From Zygnema cylindricum (lineage: Eukaryota; Streptophyta; Zygnematophyceae; Zygnematales; Zygnemataceae): a DNA stretch of 35,139 nucleotides. Below the pieces are notes generated by a model, which was given only the letters and a program-made list of their open reading frames with translations, was not told the origin of the DNA and searched no databases. The translations under genes and the position numbers were made by a program. The stretch is from positions 729,726 through 764,864 of the forward strand of contig JBBHKE010002973.1 in the NCBI GenBank assembly GCA_037447655.1, in the 5' to 3' direction. Shown here piece by piece: positions 1-9,783 of this stretch; positions within the stretch are counted from its first letter, which is position 1; the number at the start of each line of letters is the position of its first letter.

Positions 1-275
1 GCATATGATAATAAATCGCACCACATGCGATTAACCCTTAAACCTTTAAAACCTTCTTTAGCTAATGAGATTAATCCTTAATCCCGAAAAAAATTTATCA
101 CACCTATTAAGATAAACTCTTATTTTTGTTTTATCCACACTATTTAAAAAAAGCCCTAATTCCTAATTAGAGTAATCGATTTCTTCCAAAATTTCCAAAT
201 TCCCAATTAGCGTACACCACGCTAAATAATAGTATACGCTAATCAAACCTACACGCTAGTAGCGATTGGCGGTGT
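1..275. repeat. MITE-like element, type-1 core, cut by window edge
   Basis: The right end at 254-275 is CGCTAGTAGCGATTGGCGGTGT-like, the same terminal sequence found at 23414-23435 and 24406-24427. Inside it, the segment about 150-250 (CCTAATTCCTAATTAGAGTAA, then CAATTAGCGT, then TATACGCTAA) is closely similar to the interiors of those two elements. The left terminus lies before the window. The sequence right after the end is ACTGTA, as in two other copies. No coding sequence. Confidence 0.6.
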
Positions 276-1145
276 ACTGTACCGTTGAGTCTAGATTTGA
301 TGGTCAATCCGTTTAATACTTTAACAGCTTTGACTTGCGAGATATCGTAACAACCGGTTAAAACTTTGCCGCGCTTGTGAACGTCGACCGTCATAATAAA
401 ATCAATAATTCACACGGCCGGCCAAGGTTTACGGCAACAGAACTGCGGCAACAACATGTAAATAACATCGCGCGCAGAAAGATTTTCTCACTTTACATGA
501 ACTCCACTTTGAGAGCACATGTTGGCGTCGTCAAATAGTGACGACGCACATATTTTACATTTAGTTTCATCGATATTTTTAAGCTGTGCGTTTTTTTATC
601 GTGTACAAACTACAAAGTTAATTTCATTTCGTGCTACACCGTGTATCGCTACAGTATTAGTGCTGATAACTTTTTCGCCACTTAAAACAAACATCTTTTA
701 GCAGTACATACATGTCCGATTTTCAATATGAGACCGCCAATCGGAAGCTGAGAATCTTAATTTTAAGTCGCAACCGTCAAATCCACAATCCGACAAGTGT
801 GTACGTAGAAAAGACGTTTTAAGTGGCAAAAAAAACATTAACGCTAATAGCGATTCACGGTGTAGTTGTTTTGTACAGGACTTTTAGTACTTTCTTTATG
901 AACGCGTGGTTAATACTTCAAAATTTCTTTTGCTTTCGGCAGTAAAACATATTATAACATGGATGTCGAACTGGAAAAACGTGTTATATACTTTATATGG
1001 CCTCATTTTCCGCACTAAATGAAAACCTTTGTGATTCAATTAAATACTGTGCGTTCTGCTTCAATCACAAGCCCATGGTCCTGTACTGTACTGTGGCATA
1101 CTTTCTTGCAATGCAGGGCTTCCTTTGTGGCAACATATGACGGAG
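276..1145. other. Non-genic DNA upstream of the RNF25-like gene
   Basis: Apart from the MITE-like element at 636-863 nothing recognisable is present. Short open frames (for example 1019-1291) have no recognisable domain and overlap the start of the G-box repeats. The segment 864-1145 may contain the distal promoter of the downstream gene; no convincing TATA box could be assigned. Confidence 0.5.
636..863. repeat. MITE-like element, type-2 core (228 bp)
   Basis: The left end is ACACCGTGTATCGCTA (636-651) and the right end (842-863) reads as its near inverse complement, ending in ACGGTGT. Just inside are the inverted copies CCACTTAAAAC (678-688) and GTTTTAAGTGG (816-826). The centre (about 710-797) matches the centre of the element at 32031-32251 in reverse orientation. 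No clear target-site duplication (GCT on the left, AGT on the right). Non-coding, non-autonomous. Confidence 0.65.
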
Positions 1146-1480
1146 CCACGTGTCAGATGCTAGTGTCTTACGTGTTTAGCGGAGCACGTTTCACACTTCT
1201 GCCACGTTTCACATCAAGGATATTGTCCACGTGTCTCATCGAAGGTACCGTCTTATTAACAGTGTTTTGCCACGTGTCTTGCCAATGGTAGTGTGTCTTA
1301 CAAAAGATAGTGAGCCACGTGTCATATCATGGATAGTGAGCCACGTGTCTAATTAAAGGTAGTGTTCCATGTGTCTTACCAAGGATAGGGTGCCACGTGT
1401 AGTACCAAGGATATTGTGCAAACGTGTCACACCAAGGATACTTTGCCACGTGTCACACCAAGGGTACTTTGCCACGTGTC
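1146..1480 (+). promoter_or_regulatory. G-box (CCACGTGTC) tandem array upstream of the RNF25-like ATG
   Basis: Eight perfect CACGTG hexamers start at 1147, 1228, 1271, 1316, 1342, 1394, 1447 and 1473, with degenerate copies near 1169, 1185, 1203, 1368 and 1421. From about 1315 onward cores recur every 26 bp (1315, 1341, 1367, 1393, about 1420, 1446, 1472), so this is a minisatellite whose unit is roughly GCCACGTGTC plus ACACCAAGG and a short AT-containing spacer. CACGTG is the known core for plant bZIP and bHLH factors, and CCACGTGTC resembles an ABRE. The array ends four bases before the ATG at 1484, so part of it may be 5' UTR. A regulatory role is inferred. Confidence 0.7.
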
Positions 1481-1483
1481 AGA

Positions 1484-4455
1484 ATGTCGGTTGAGGAAGA
1501 AGCACAGTACGAGATGGAGGCTCTCATGGCCATGCATGGCGAGGCATGTGTTGTACGGAATCCATGGCCTGTGGAGGTGGAGGTAATGGTCAAACCACTC
1601 ACTGGAGAAGATGACACGTGTCAGGTATGCTCCATATAAGCACTCCCGAAGGTTTCTTTCTAGAATCCCTTTTTATTTATCTAATTAATTTTATTTTTCA
1701 ATTCAATTCTTAATTTATTACCATTGGCGTTTTCGGAATTTGATTTTTTTTTAAGCTAATCATATATGTGGAATGGCGGTCATTTTAGGGTTTTCTACCG
1801 AACCCTAATATGTCTATAGGTGATTAGGACAAAAGCTGCATAGAATAAGATTATGGGGATTGTCTTTTTGGAATTTGAATCATAAGGATTTGGAACATGT
1901 ATTGTGGCTCATATAAGAATAAACTGTTCATAAGTTGATCATGTTCTTAATTTCCTTCTTTAGAAATGAACGTTTGTGATAGTATATATGTAAAAACTAA
2001 ATGAACTAGGGCTTTCTCACGACATCGATACCTTTTTTTTTTGGTTTACATTAATTTTTTTCTTTTTTGGGGTATATAGTAACAATCTTCTTTTTATCTG
2101 ATGTGAACAGTTTGTTCAGGCAACACTCGTGGTTAAGGCTTCAGATCAAGTGCGTCGTTTCCTCCCCTCCTTCCCCCCTCCTCCCTCCCCTCCCCTCTCC
2201 CCTCCATCTACTCCCTCGCCTCCCTCCCCTTTCCCCCAAACCCCCTTTCTTCCCTCCCTTTTCTCGCGTGTAAAATGCTACGCCGTTATTGTTCAAAGTA
2301 CTTTTTTTGAATTAAGAAGGGTTAGCTAACTTTAGTAGGATCCACACTGTTTTTGAACTAAGTTGTGTTTTTATGTCTTTGTCAAAGTGAGAAAACTGAA
2401 GTTGTCTATTTAGTACAAAACATGAGATAATATGGAAACCGACCCTTCTTTTATAAATCTGAAACAGATCCACATTATTTGGGAAATAAGTTTTGTTGAC
2501 CATTATAGAAGTTTTTTATTTAGTACAAAATACGAGACCCTTTATTGTGCACAGGAATAGTGTGGAGGAGACCAATTCTTTTTTGCCTTTATACTAGTTT
2601 ATTTATAACAGTATAAGTTGGAATTAGCAGTAGACTGCTTTTAAAATGTTAAAAGCCTCCAACAAAAAAACAAAAAGAAGAAAAAAAACACATGGACAAA
2701 CATTTAAATGAAGCTACTCTCTCCAACGTAAACTCGAAAAACAAAAATGCAAAAAGCCTCAAATTAAAAAGCGTTAAATTGCTCTAACTGTAAAAACAAA
2801 TTTATCAAAATTGGTGAGGCATATATGGATAAGTAAACACTTTGGTTGACGGAGGAGAAGAAAATCTATAGAATATCAATATTGAATATTATTCTGCGGT
2901 TAAAAATATACGAAATCTTTTGGAAAGTGAAACGACTCATAACAAGGAGAAAATCTTGTTAAACAACATCAATAAATTTGATCACGAATTCTGTAACTTC
3001 ACAAGCATTAATGTCCAAAAGGAGTTTAGTTTTGGTTCAAATTTATCAACAAAATCGTCACTTTCCACATTATCTCATATTCTGTACTAAATTAACAATT
3101 TCAGATTATTCACTTTGACAAAGATATTTAACAAAAACTAAGCTGACAAATAGTGTGGATCTTGTTCATATTTATAAGAAAAGGGTCGTATTCTACACAT
3201 ACATCAACAGTTTTAGTCTTTTTCTTTTCGTTGTTCTGTTGTTATTTAATAGAGTAATAGAGAGAGGGGGAGAGAAGGAGAGGGAGAGAGGAGGAGAGGG
3301 AGATAGGGAAATGAAGAGAAAAATGATTGGGTTTCTGCTGTGGTTGTTTTGGATAAATATGTGCAGTATCCCTTAGAAAATCCTGTCCTCTCTCTCTCTG
3401 GAGTCAAAGGTTTGGGAGAAAGGAGAGAAATTCTCCTATTGACCCAATTGCAATCATGGATGGAGAGGCAGCCACCTGGCGGATTGCTGGTTGGTCTGTT
3501 GGAGGTACTCTCTCTCTCTCTCCCTCTTTCTCTCTTTCTCTCCCTCGCCCGTTCAACTGAAATCCACCGTCCAGATCCTGATCCAACCGATCCGATCCGA
3601 TCCGAGCTTTTGACCACAATGAACGAACCGGAGGGAGAATGTTGTTTTTGTTTTGAGGCTATGGGACAAAACTTGTCGGAAGATCGTCCTTTTATGAAAC
3701 TTTTGTCTTGTTTTCACGCTTTCCACAGGTATGTTTTTACAAAGTTCAGAAATAGTGTGTGTGATTTTCGTCATTCAGGGTTTTATCATAGTGTTTATGA
3801 CTTGCATATGAAAGGAAATTTTTACGTTTTGTATGGAATATAAGGCAGAAAAAAATGAAATTTTTGTGAAATTTTCACAAAGTTGACGTGATATCATCCT
3901 ATGTTACGAATAATGCATTTTATGCTTTGATGTGGCCAGAAGCAGTTAATATTTGATGACATCACAACAACTACTTAATATTTTGGTGTACTCTGTGTTG
4001 TGATGCCACAATATTTGATTTTTCTATGGAAAAAATGAAGTATTCAAAGAAGATTTACGAAAAAATTGGAAATACAAGGTGAATCGCTAATTCGACTCGG
4101 GTTATTTTTGTCCACTGACCACAAATTAGCCTTATTAACACTAATTGTTTTTCTCTTAACGATAATTCTTTAAACAGCTTAAAACCAGCCAGAACCAGCG
4201 GTCATTCAGAAGTGAATTTGAAATAACACTGATATATAAACCTTACTGCTTATAATTTCTTTGCCCTAATAGACTCCGAAGTGATTTTAAGGACTATTTC
4301 TCTTTCAGCGAGATTGTTTAAATTCTTATTGGTTTCATGTCCAGGCAATATTCCGGTTGAAAATTTACTTCGTTTTGGAGTATTTTCATGCGTATCGAGA
4401 TCACTGTTTGGTTGCATGTGTACATGTGTTTTTCTCAAATTACTACTCTTTTTTG

Positions 4456-4486
<31 letters not shown>

Positions 4487-5320
4487 TTGTGGAATTTGCA
4501 GGGAATGTTTTGTCCAGTGGTGGCGATGGGAGCTCAAACATCATGAGGAGCAGAGAGAAGGAGAGCAGGCAAGGTGAGGATTTTGGCTTGGCTTGACTTT
4601 ATTTGAATTGAGTTGACTTGACTCGACTCGACTCGACTCGACTTGACTTGACTTGACTTGACTTGACTTGGCTTGGCTTGGCTTGGCTTGGCTTGGCTTG
4701 GCTTGGCTTGACCTTGACTTGACTGGACTGGACTGAACTCGACTCGACTGCACTAGACTTCACTGGACTTGAGTTGACTTGACTGGACTGGACTTGAGAT
4801 TTGATTCGACCGGGGATGGCTCAGTATGTTCATTTGACTTTGACTTGATTAACTTGACTTCCAATCATTCTCTGTTTGGACAAAGTTCGTCTGTCCCGAC
4901 CTTTTTCAGTCCTCGAAGGTGTAACAGTCAACTTTTTTCTCAATACTGTTTTTATTTAGGAGATTTCAATGAAACCTGACCATATTTCTGTCTTTTCTGA
5001 ATCTTTACCATGTGTGTTTCTATTACAGTGATTTTCTTTTTTCAAGACTATTACATTTTTTTTTGAAAAGGAGAGGTAAATGAAATCCGACAGTATTTCT
5101 TTTTTATGTTGAAATTTTTAACAAAACTTTTGATGTGTCACTTGGCAGAACCAGATTGGCCGGAGATTCCAAACCAGTCTTAAAGTGTCCTATTTGTCGT
5201 GTCACAATTCAATCTGCTGACATGGCGCATGTGCGGAAATATCTTGAAGCTGAGAAATTTGATGCTGCACTAATCGAAGTACATGATCTCTCTCTCTCTC
5301 TCCCTCCCTCTCCCTCTCTT

Positions 5321-5366
<46 letters not shown>

Positions 5367-6163
5367 GCTCTCTCTCTCTCCCCCCCTCTCTCTCTCTCCC
5401 TCTCCCTCCCGCCCTCTCCCTCTCCTTCTCCTCTTCCTTGCTGCCTCCTCTCTCTTTTTTCTTTTTTTCTTTTTGCCCGTTTATTTTTGTTGTTGTTTCT
5501 TTTGTTTTTTTTGTGTTGTTTATTTTGTTGCTTATTTTATAGTTTTTTTGTTATTTTTTTAGCGTTTTTTTATCTTCTTTCTGCATAAATAGTTTTCTTA
5601 ATTTCGATTTTTTATCTCTGCAGTCCCACAATTCTGACGAAAACTTTCGTCTGCCCGAAGAAATGTTTTCCGAAACAGAACAGAAAAGACGATCAGAATT
5701 TTCGGCTCGTTTTGAGGCCCAGAAAGCTCGAGGAGCAATTATTTCTCTCAAAAAAGACGTATTTGTACCGGGAATCTTTGTAGAACCGAGGTTTCCGACA
5801 AATGGGACCAGTCCGTTAAACGGAGATAGTATTCCGCTAAACATGGATAGAAATCTGTTAAACAGAGATAGTGTTCCGTCGGGCGAAAGTTCAGTTTCCG
5901 TTAAACGGACGAACAACGAGGGAAATTTAAATTCCAATTTAAAATTTTCAACAGAATCCGTTCCGAATGTGAACGCTCGAAATAAAAGTGGTTCAGGATT
6001 TTTCGAGGAGGGTAGGGAAGCTGGTGTGGAGAGGAGAGGAGAGAGAGGGGAGGGAGAGCGAGGGGGAGGGGAGGCAGGGGGAGGGGAGGCAGGGGGAGGG
6101 GAGGCAGGGGGAGGGAATGGAGGAGGGAAAAGAGGTGGGGGATGGAGAGGGGGAGGAGGGGAG

Positions 6164-6200
<37 letters not shown>

Positions 6201-7331
6201 GGGAGGGGAGGGGGAGGAGGGGCGGGAAGGAGGAGAGGTGGGAACGGAGGGGAAAGGGGCGAAAGAGGGGATGGAGAGAGTGGAGACGCAAGGGACGGCT
6301 GGGTAGGATGGGAGAGAGGAGGTAGAGAGGAAGGAAGGGGGACTAGTTTAGAAGGAGAGAATGGTAATAATCAGTTAAGGGGTTCAATACCAATTTTTGG
6401 GAGAGGAAGGGGTGGGGAGAGAGGAGAGAGTGAGAATAGGGGAGAGAGTGAAATTAGAGAAAGGATAGGAAGTAGAGGAGGTAGTGAAAATAGGGGAGGG
6501 AGGAGTGTGAATAGAGGGGGAGGTGGAAGTAGAGGTGGAGGTGGGGATAGAGGGAGAGGATTATCCAGGGGGAGAGGTGAATCGAGGGAAGGGAGTGGAT
6601 ACAGAGAGGGAGGTGGATATGAAGGGGTGGGTGGGTTGAGAAGGGGAGGTGGTTTTAGGGATAGAGGGAGAGGAGGAACCAGTGAGAGAGAAGAACAAAT
6701 CAAGGGAGTTGAATCTGAAGAGAGAGAGAGGGAGAGGGAGGGGGACAGGGAGGGGCAGAGAGAGGGTGAGAAAGATGGAGAGGGTGAAGTGAAAGATGGA
6801 GCCAGAGATGGAGTCAGGAATGGAGAGAGAGAGGGGAAGAGAGAAGGAGAGGGAGTAGAGGAGGTAGAGGGAGAGGGAGTAATGGAGAGAGAAGGGGAGA
6901 GAGAGGGTTCGAGAGAGGAATGTGAGTCTAGTAGGGGAGGGAGAGGTGGATATAGGGAAGGTAGGAGACCTACTGAAAGAGGAGGAATTAGGGTTGGGAG
7001 TGGAAGTAGGGGAGGGAGAGGAAGTAGGGAAGGGAGAGGAAGTAGAGGAGGGAGGGGGAGTGGAGGAGGGAGTGGATATAGTGGGGGAGAGGAAAACAGA
7101 TGGGAAAGAGGTGGATACGGAAGAGGAGGTGGATTTAGGGAAGGGAGGGAAAGAGGGAGAGGTAGAGGTAGAGAGGGAGAAAGAGGGAGTGGGAAAGGGC
7201 AGGGAGACGGAGGGAGGGAGAGCTATGTGCCACGGAAAGATAAGCCCAGTAGTGGAGATAGTGGATCATTTTTGGGGTTGGAAAGGGAGGGGGTGGAAGG
7301 AGACAGAGGGAAGGGAGAGGATTTTAAATAA
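1484..7331 (+). CDS. RNF25: RNF25-like RWD/RING-H2 E3 ubiquitin ligase with RGG-rich tail (7 exons, frame break in exon 7)
   Basis: Predicted exons 1484-1624, 2111-2149, 3367-3504, 3607-3728, 4502-4573, 5149-5278 and 5624-7331; all introns GT-AG and phases agree. Residues 1-106 form an RWD domain, including the YP..NP motif at the start of exon 3. The RING-H2 finger spans about 118-187: C118-x2-C121, C141-x-H143-x2-H146-x2-C149, C184-x2-C187, with a 34-residue gap between C149 and C184 like the long insertion in animal RNF25. Residues 250-261 (RGAIISLKKDVF) match the conserved RGGIIDLE-type segment after the RING of RNF25. The tail is a low-complexity RGG/RG/ER-rich region. The exon 7 frame reaches TAG at 6323-6325, but the RG-rich tail continues one frame away to TAA at 7329-7331; the run of 33 G at 6167-6199 lies between. 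Animal RNF25 acts with GCN1 and RNF14 on stalled ribosomes; the same role here is inferred. Alternative: intron 3 (102 nt, no stop) may be coding. Confidence 0.85.
2339..3161. mobile_element. Long-terminal-inverted-repeat (foldback) element in RNF25 intron 2
   Basis: The left arm from 2339 (GATCCACACTGTTT) and the right arm ending at 3161 (AGTGTGGATC) are diverged inverted repeats over about 110 bp. They include a perfect 15-bp pair, TCTTTGTCAAAGTGA at 2376-2390 and its complement at 3110-3124, then TTTAGTACA and ATGAGATAAT further in. A second, shorter copy of the left end begins near 2468 (GATCCACATTATTT) and continues to a second TTTAGTACAAAA near 2519, so the left end is tandemly repeated. 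The interior is AT-rich with no coding signal. Superfamily not assigned. Confidence 0.65.
3505..3606 (+). other. Intron 3 of the RNF25-like gene, 102 nt and open in frame
   Basis: The donor GAG|GTACTC and acceptor CCGAG|CT bound a CT-rich stretch that is a multiple of three and has no stop in the gene's frame. Splicing joins the RWD end directly to the sequence before the RING, which fits the family somewhat tightly (about seven residues shorter than human). Retention would add 34 residues rich in L, S and P. Which form is real cannot be decided here. Confidence 0.5.
4583..4800 (+). repeat. Pentamer satellite (TTGAC/TCGAC/TTGGC)n in RNF25 intron 5
   Basis: Blocks of pentamers follow one another: TTGAC, four TCGAC, several TTGAC, about eight TTGGC, then degenerate TGGAC/TCGAC. 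The change from block to block is typical of slippage-driven expansion. It shares the TTGAC core with the arrays at 10672-10880 and 34508-34770. Confidence 0.9.
5286..5420 (+). repeat. (CT)n microsatellite after the donor of RNF25 intron 6
   Basis: Nearly pure CT/CCT begins seven bases after the donor GTACATG. Similar pyrimidine tracts follow the donors of intron 2 (2160-2265, CCCTCC-rich) and intron 3 (3508-3545, CT-rich), so three of six introns in this gene start this way. Confidence 0.9.
6066..6199 (+). repeat. 15-bp coding repeat and 33-G homopolymer in RNF25 exon 7
   Basis: GAGGCAGGGGG recurs at 6071, 6086 and 6101 (period 15 bp, five residues per unit). An uninterrupted run of 33 G follows at 6167-6199. 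Both lie in the glycine-rich tail. The tract is where the upstream frame (codon starts at position 2 modulo 3) and the downstream RGG frame (0 modulo 3) part: one G too many, or two too few, for a continuous protein. Such runs are prone to polymerase slippage and to sequencing and assembly error. Confidence 0.9.
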
Positions 7332-7699
7332 CTTTTGTTACCATTTTCGAAACTATCTTTCAATTAATTTTAAAAAGTTTTTTTGGGCTTTTTGTTATTC
7401 CGTGTTTCTAGGGTTAGAGCGGAGAGATTTTTAACTTTTTTACAGTTACTTTTTTTTGTTTTGTTTTTTGTAAATCTCTTCTTTTTCGGTTTTCTCTAAA
7501 GCTTTCTTTTTGTGGTTTTTTCAACGTCTCTCTTATTTTCTTATTTCTTTCTTCCCTTTTCACTCCTGTCGTCTTTCTTGTTTTTTGTGTTTTCGATTTT
7601 ATTTTTTATCAACTTGTGAATAGAAAGTACAATAAAGTACAGCCGATAGAATAATTTCGTATGTTTTTCGATGTTTTCCTATTTTCAGTGTTTATGCAT
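7332..7699 (+). other. 3' flank of the RNF25-like gene
   Basis: T-rich, non-coding. An AATAAA at 7631-7636, some 300 bases after the stop, is a candidate poly(A) signal. The retrotransposon remnant begins shortly afterwards, so it may have inserted in or just after the 3' UTR. Confidence 0.4.
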
Positions 7700-9783
7700 T
7701 TTTTGTCTATTTGCGACCTTCGGAAGGAATTGAGAGGTCGTGGTCCACGGGATTCGAGCTTTGTGATGTTTCCAACGCTTTCAATATGGTGGATCAGGGC
7801 GTAATTTTTTCGGAGTTTATGGTTACGCTTTCCCCGATTGTTCAAATATTCCTTTTTGTGAGGGCCTTTTATTCTTTGACTACCATCCTCTTTTTCTCCG
7901 CTAATGTTGATTTGGTTCCCCTTTCCTCTACGAACGGCACTCGTCAAGGCGACCCTTTTGGGAACCCTTTGTTTGTCGGGCCGCATTTCTCCAATCGCTT
8001 TCCCTTTTTGCCTTTTCCCTTTGGTTGTTGACAATACACATACCATTGTCCCTTGGGACCAAGTTGTATCGGCCATTAACTTTTCAAAGATCGTTCGCAA
8101 ACCTCAACCTTTCTGTGCAACCTTCGGAGTGTGTTGTTTGGTTACCTCGTGATATTCCTCAATATTTTACTCCCTCTTTTGGCTTTCAAACTCCTTTTCC
8201 ATCCGATGGCATTTTTGTGTTGGGTTGCCCTCTTGACTTGAATTCTTTTGTCACCCAATTTTTTCAATTTTGCTCTTCAGACATAATTGTCTCTCGTGGA
8301 CAACCTTCCCAAGGGTGCTTTTGCTCTTTTGACAAGGTGTTACCCCACCATCCCTCCTACCTTGCGCTTCTTCTCTCTCTGCAACGTCTGTCTTGTCCTT
8401 TTCCAATTTTGATGATTCCTTCACACTTTGTTAGGTCGCGAGCCTTTTGATCAGGGTTTTGGGTCTACGGCTTGCCTTCAAGCTTCTCTTCTTGTCTTGG
8501 CGGATTGGGCCCACCACCGATGGCACCTGTTGCTCCCCCTGCAACATTTGGGTGTCTTATTGCTCCGCTCTTGTCTCTCCTTTTTCTGGCTGAGGACACT
8601 CTTGTTCTTGCTACCGTTGTCCTTTGTGTTTCGGACGGTGTGTTCGCCTTCCAGTGGTGCATTTTGGATGGGCATGGTCTCTTCCTCCAGTCGGTTCTTT
8701 CCACCCTTGTTACGAAAATAGCTATTGGTGTTGAGAAATTATTTTCGGATCAAGTTCTCGCTGCCATTAAAATCGAGCTTCACGAAGCGCTTTCCTCTGA
8801 TTCTTCTCGTACACGCTTTCTCTCTTGTGATGGACCTGGTTTAAGCGCTTGGCTATTAGCTACACCTATTTTATCCAACCTACCTTTCACACCACCTCTA
8901 TCCACCACGCCCCCCAGGTTTCGGCTTAGCCTCCCTCCTTTGTTTGCTCGTGTGACCGTGTCATTGAGCTCGATGGCATCCGTTTGCTCCGTTGCACCCA
9001 CGGGATCGAGTTGATTTAGGCGCCTGACATTGTTCGCGAAACCATGGCGACTATCGCTTCTAAGTGGGGCTTTTTTGTCCATTGAGGTTTCGCATATTAT
9101 TCCTTCTCGAGAGATTGATATTGTAATACTTGATGGTGCATGTCGCAGATTAGCTGGCATTGTTTTGGCGAGCCCTAACTTGGATGCAGTTCTCGGTCAA
9201 GTGGCTCGACATGTAGGAGTGGCTGTTCTGTGACGCGGCTAAAGAGTGTGATTATGCACACTGCAGTGCTTTGGATGGCTACTTTATTCGAGGTATTTGT
9301 TGTTTGGGTGTTATTTTGGATGAGTTTCTCCGTGCTTGTGGTCGGCGCTCGTTTGAGACCTGGGGGGCCTCCTACTTTGGTCCTTCATTTTACCGTCAGC
9401 GTTTATCTGTGGCTTTACACTGAGTGCAAGCCTTTGTACTCCTTCGATCAGCTATTGCGGTTATGGATCGTCGGCGTGTTTCGGAACTCCCTCAACGTGC
9501 TCCCCTGGGCTTGGGGGATTTACCGAGTTGTTTTTCGTAGAACTTTAGTTTTGTTGGGGTTGGGTTAGGTAATGTTGGTTTAAGCACACTGTTGTGTCAT
9601 TCCTTTAGTGGTTGTCGCTTCTTTGGGTATGTTTGTCTTACATGCCATTTTTCTGTGTGTACGTTCCTTTTGCCTTCCTTTCCTGTTTGCTTGTTTCCCT
9701 TCACATGTAGTGTTTTAGTTTAGGCATTGCCAACTTTTTCTGTTCCTATGGACTCAGATGGTTTACCATCGCACTTTTAATGA
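7700..9783 (+). pseudogene. Decayed non-LTR (LINE-like) retrotransposon with reverse transcriptase remnant
   Basis: Conceptual translation recovers RT motifs spread over all three frames. Motif A is DVSNAFNMVD (7765-7794). Motif B is NGTRQGDPFGNPLF (about 7933-7974). Where the catalytic Y/A-D-D should be, 8024-8035 reads VVDN followed by THTIV, so the second aspartate is gone. Next come a block with NLSVQPSECVVWLPRDIP (from about 8103), one with DGPGLSAWL (about 8830-8860), one with DIVILDGACRRLAGIVLASPN (about 9117-9180) and a C-terminal YRQRLSVAL (about 9388-9415). These match the order seen downstream of the RT in plant, algal and fungal LINE-type proteins. At least three frameshifts plus stops (for example near 8031, 8152, 9421) make it inactive. 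The 5' end is truncated; the 3' end is placed after the hairpin GATGG-TTTA-CCATC at about 9757-9770. Confidence 0.85.

Noticed and set aside
1019-1291. 90-residue open frame upstream of RNF25
   Set aside because: No domain, and it overlaps the G-box repeats; more likely chance.
1146-1480. CRISPR-like array (short repeats at constant spacing)
   Set aside because: Repeats and spacers together form one 26-bp tandem unit, in a eukaryotic promoter context with no cas genes.
6371-6703. Proline/serine-rich open frame on the minus strand
   Set aside because: It is the antisense of the purine-rich RGG-tail coding region.
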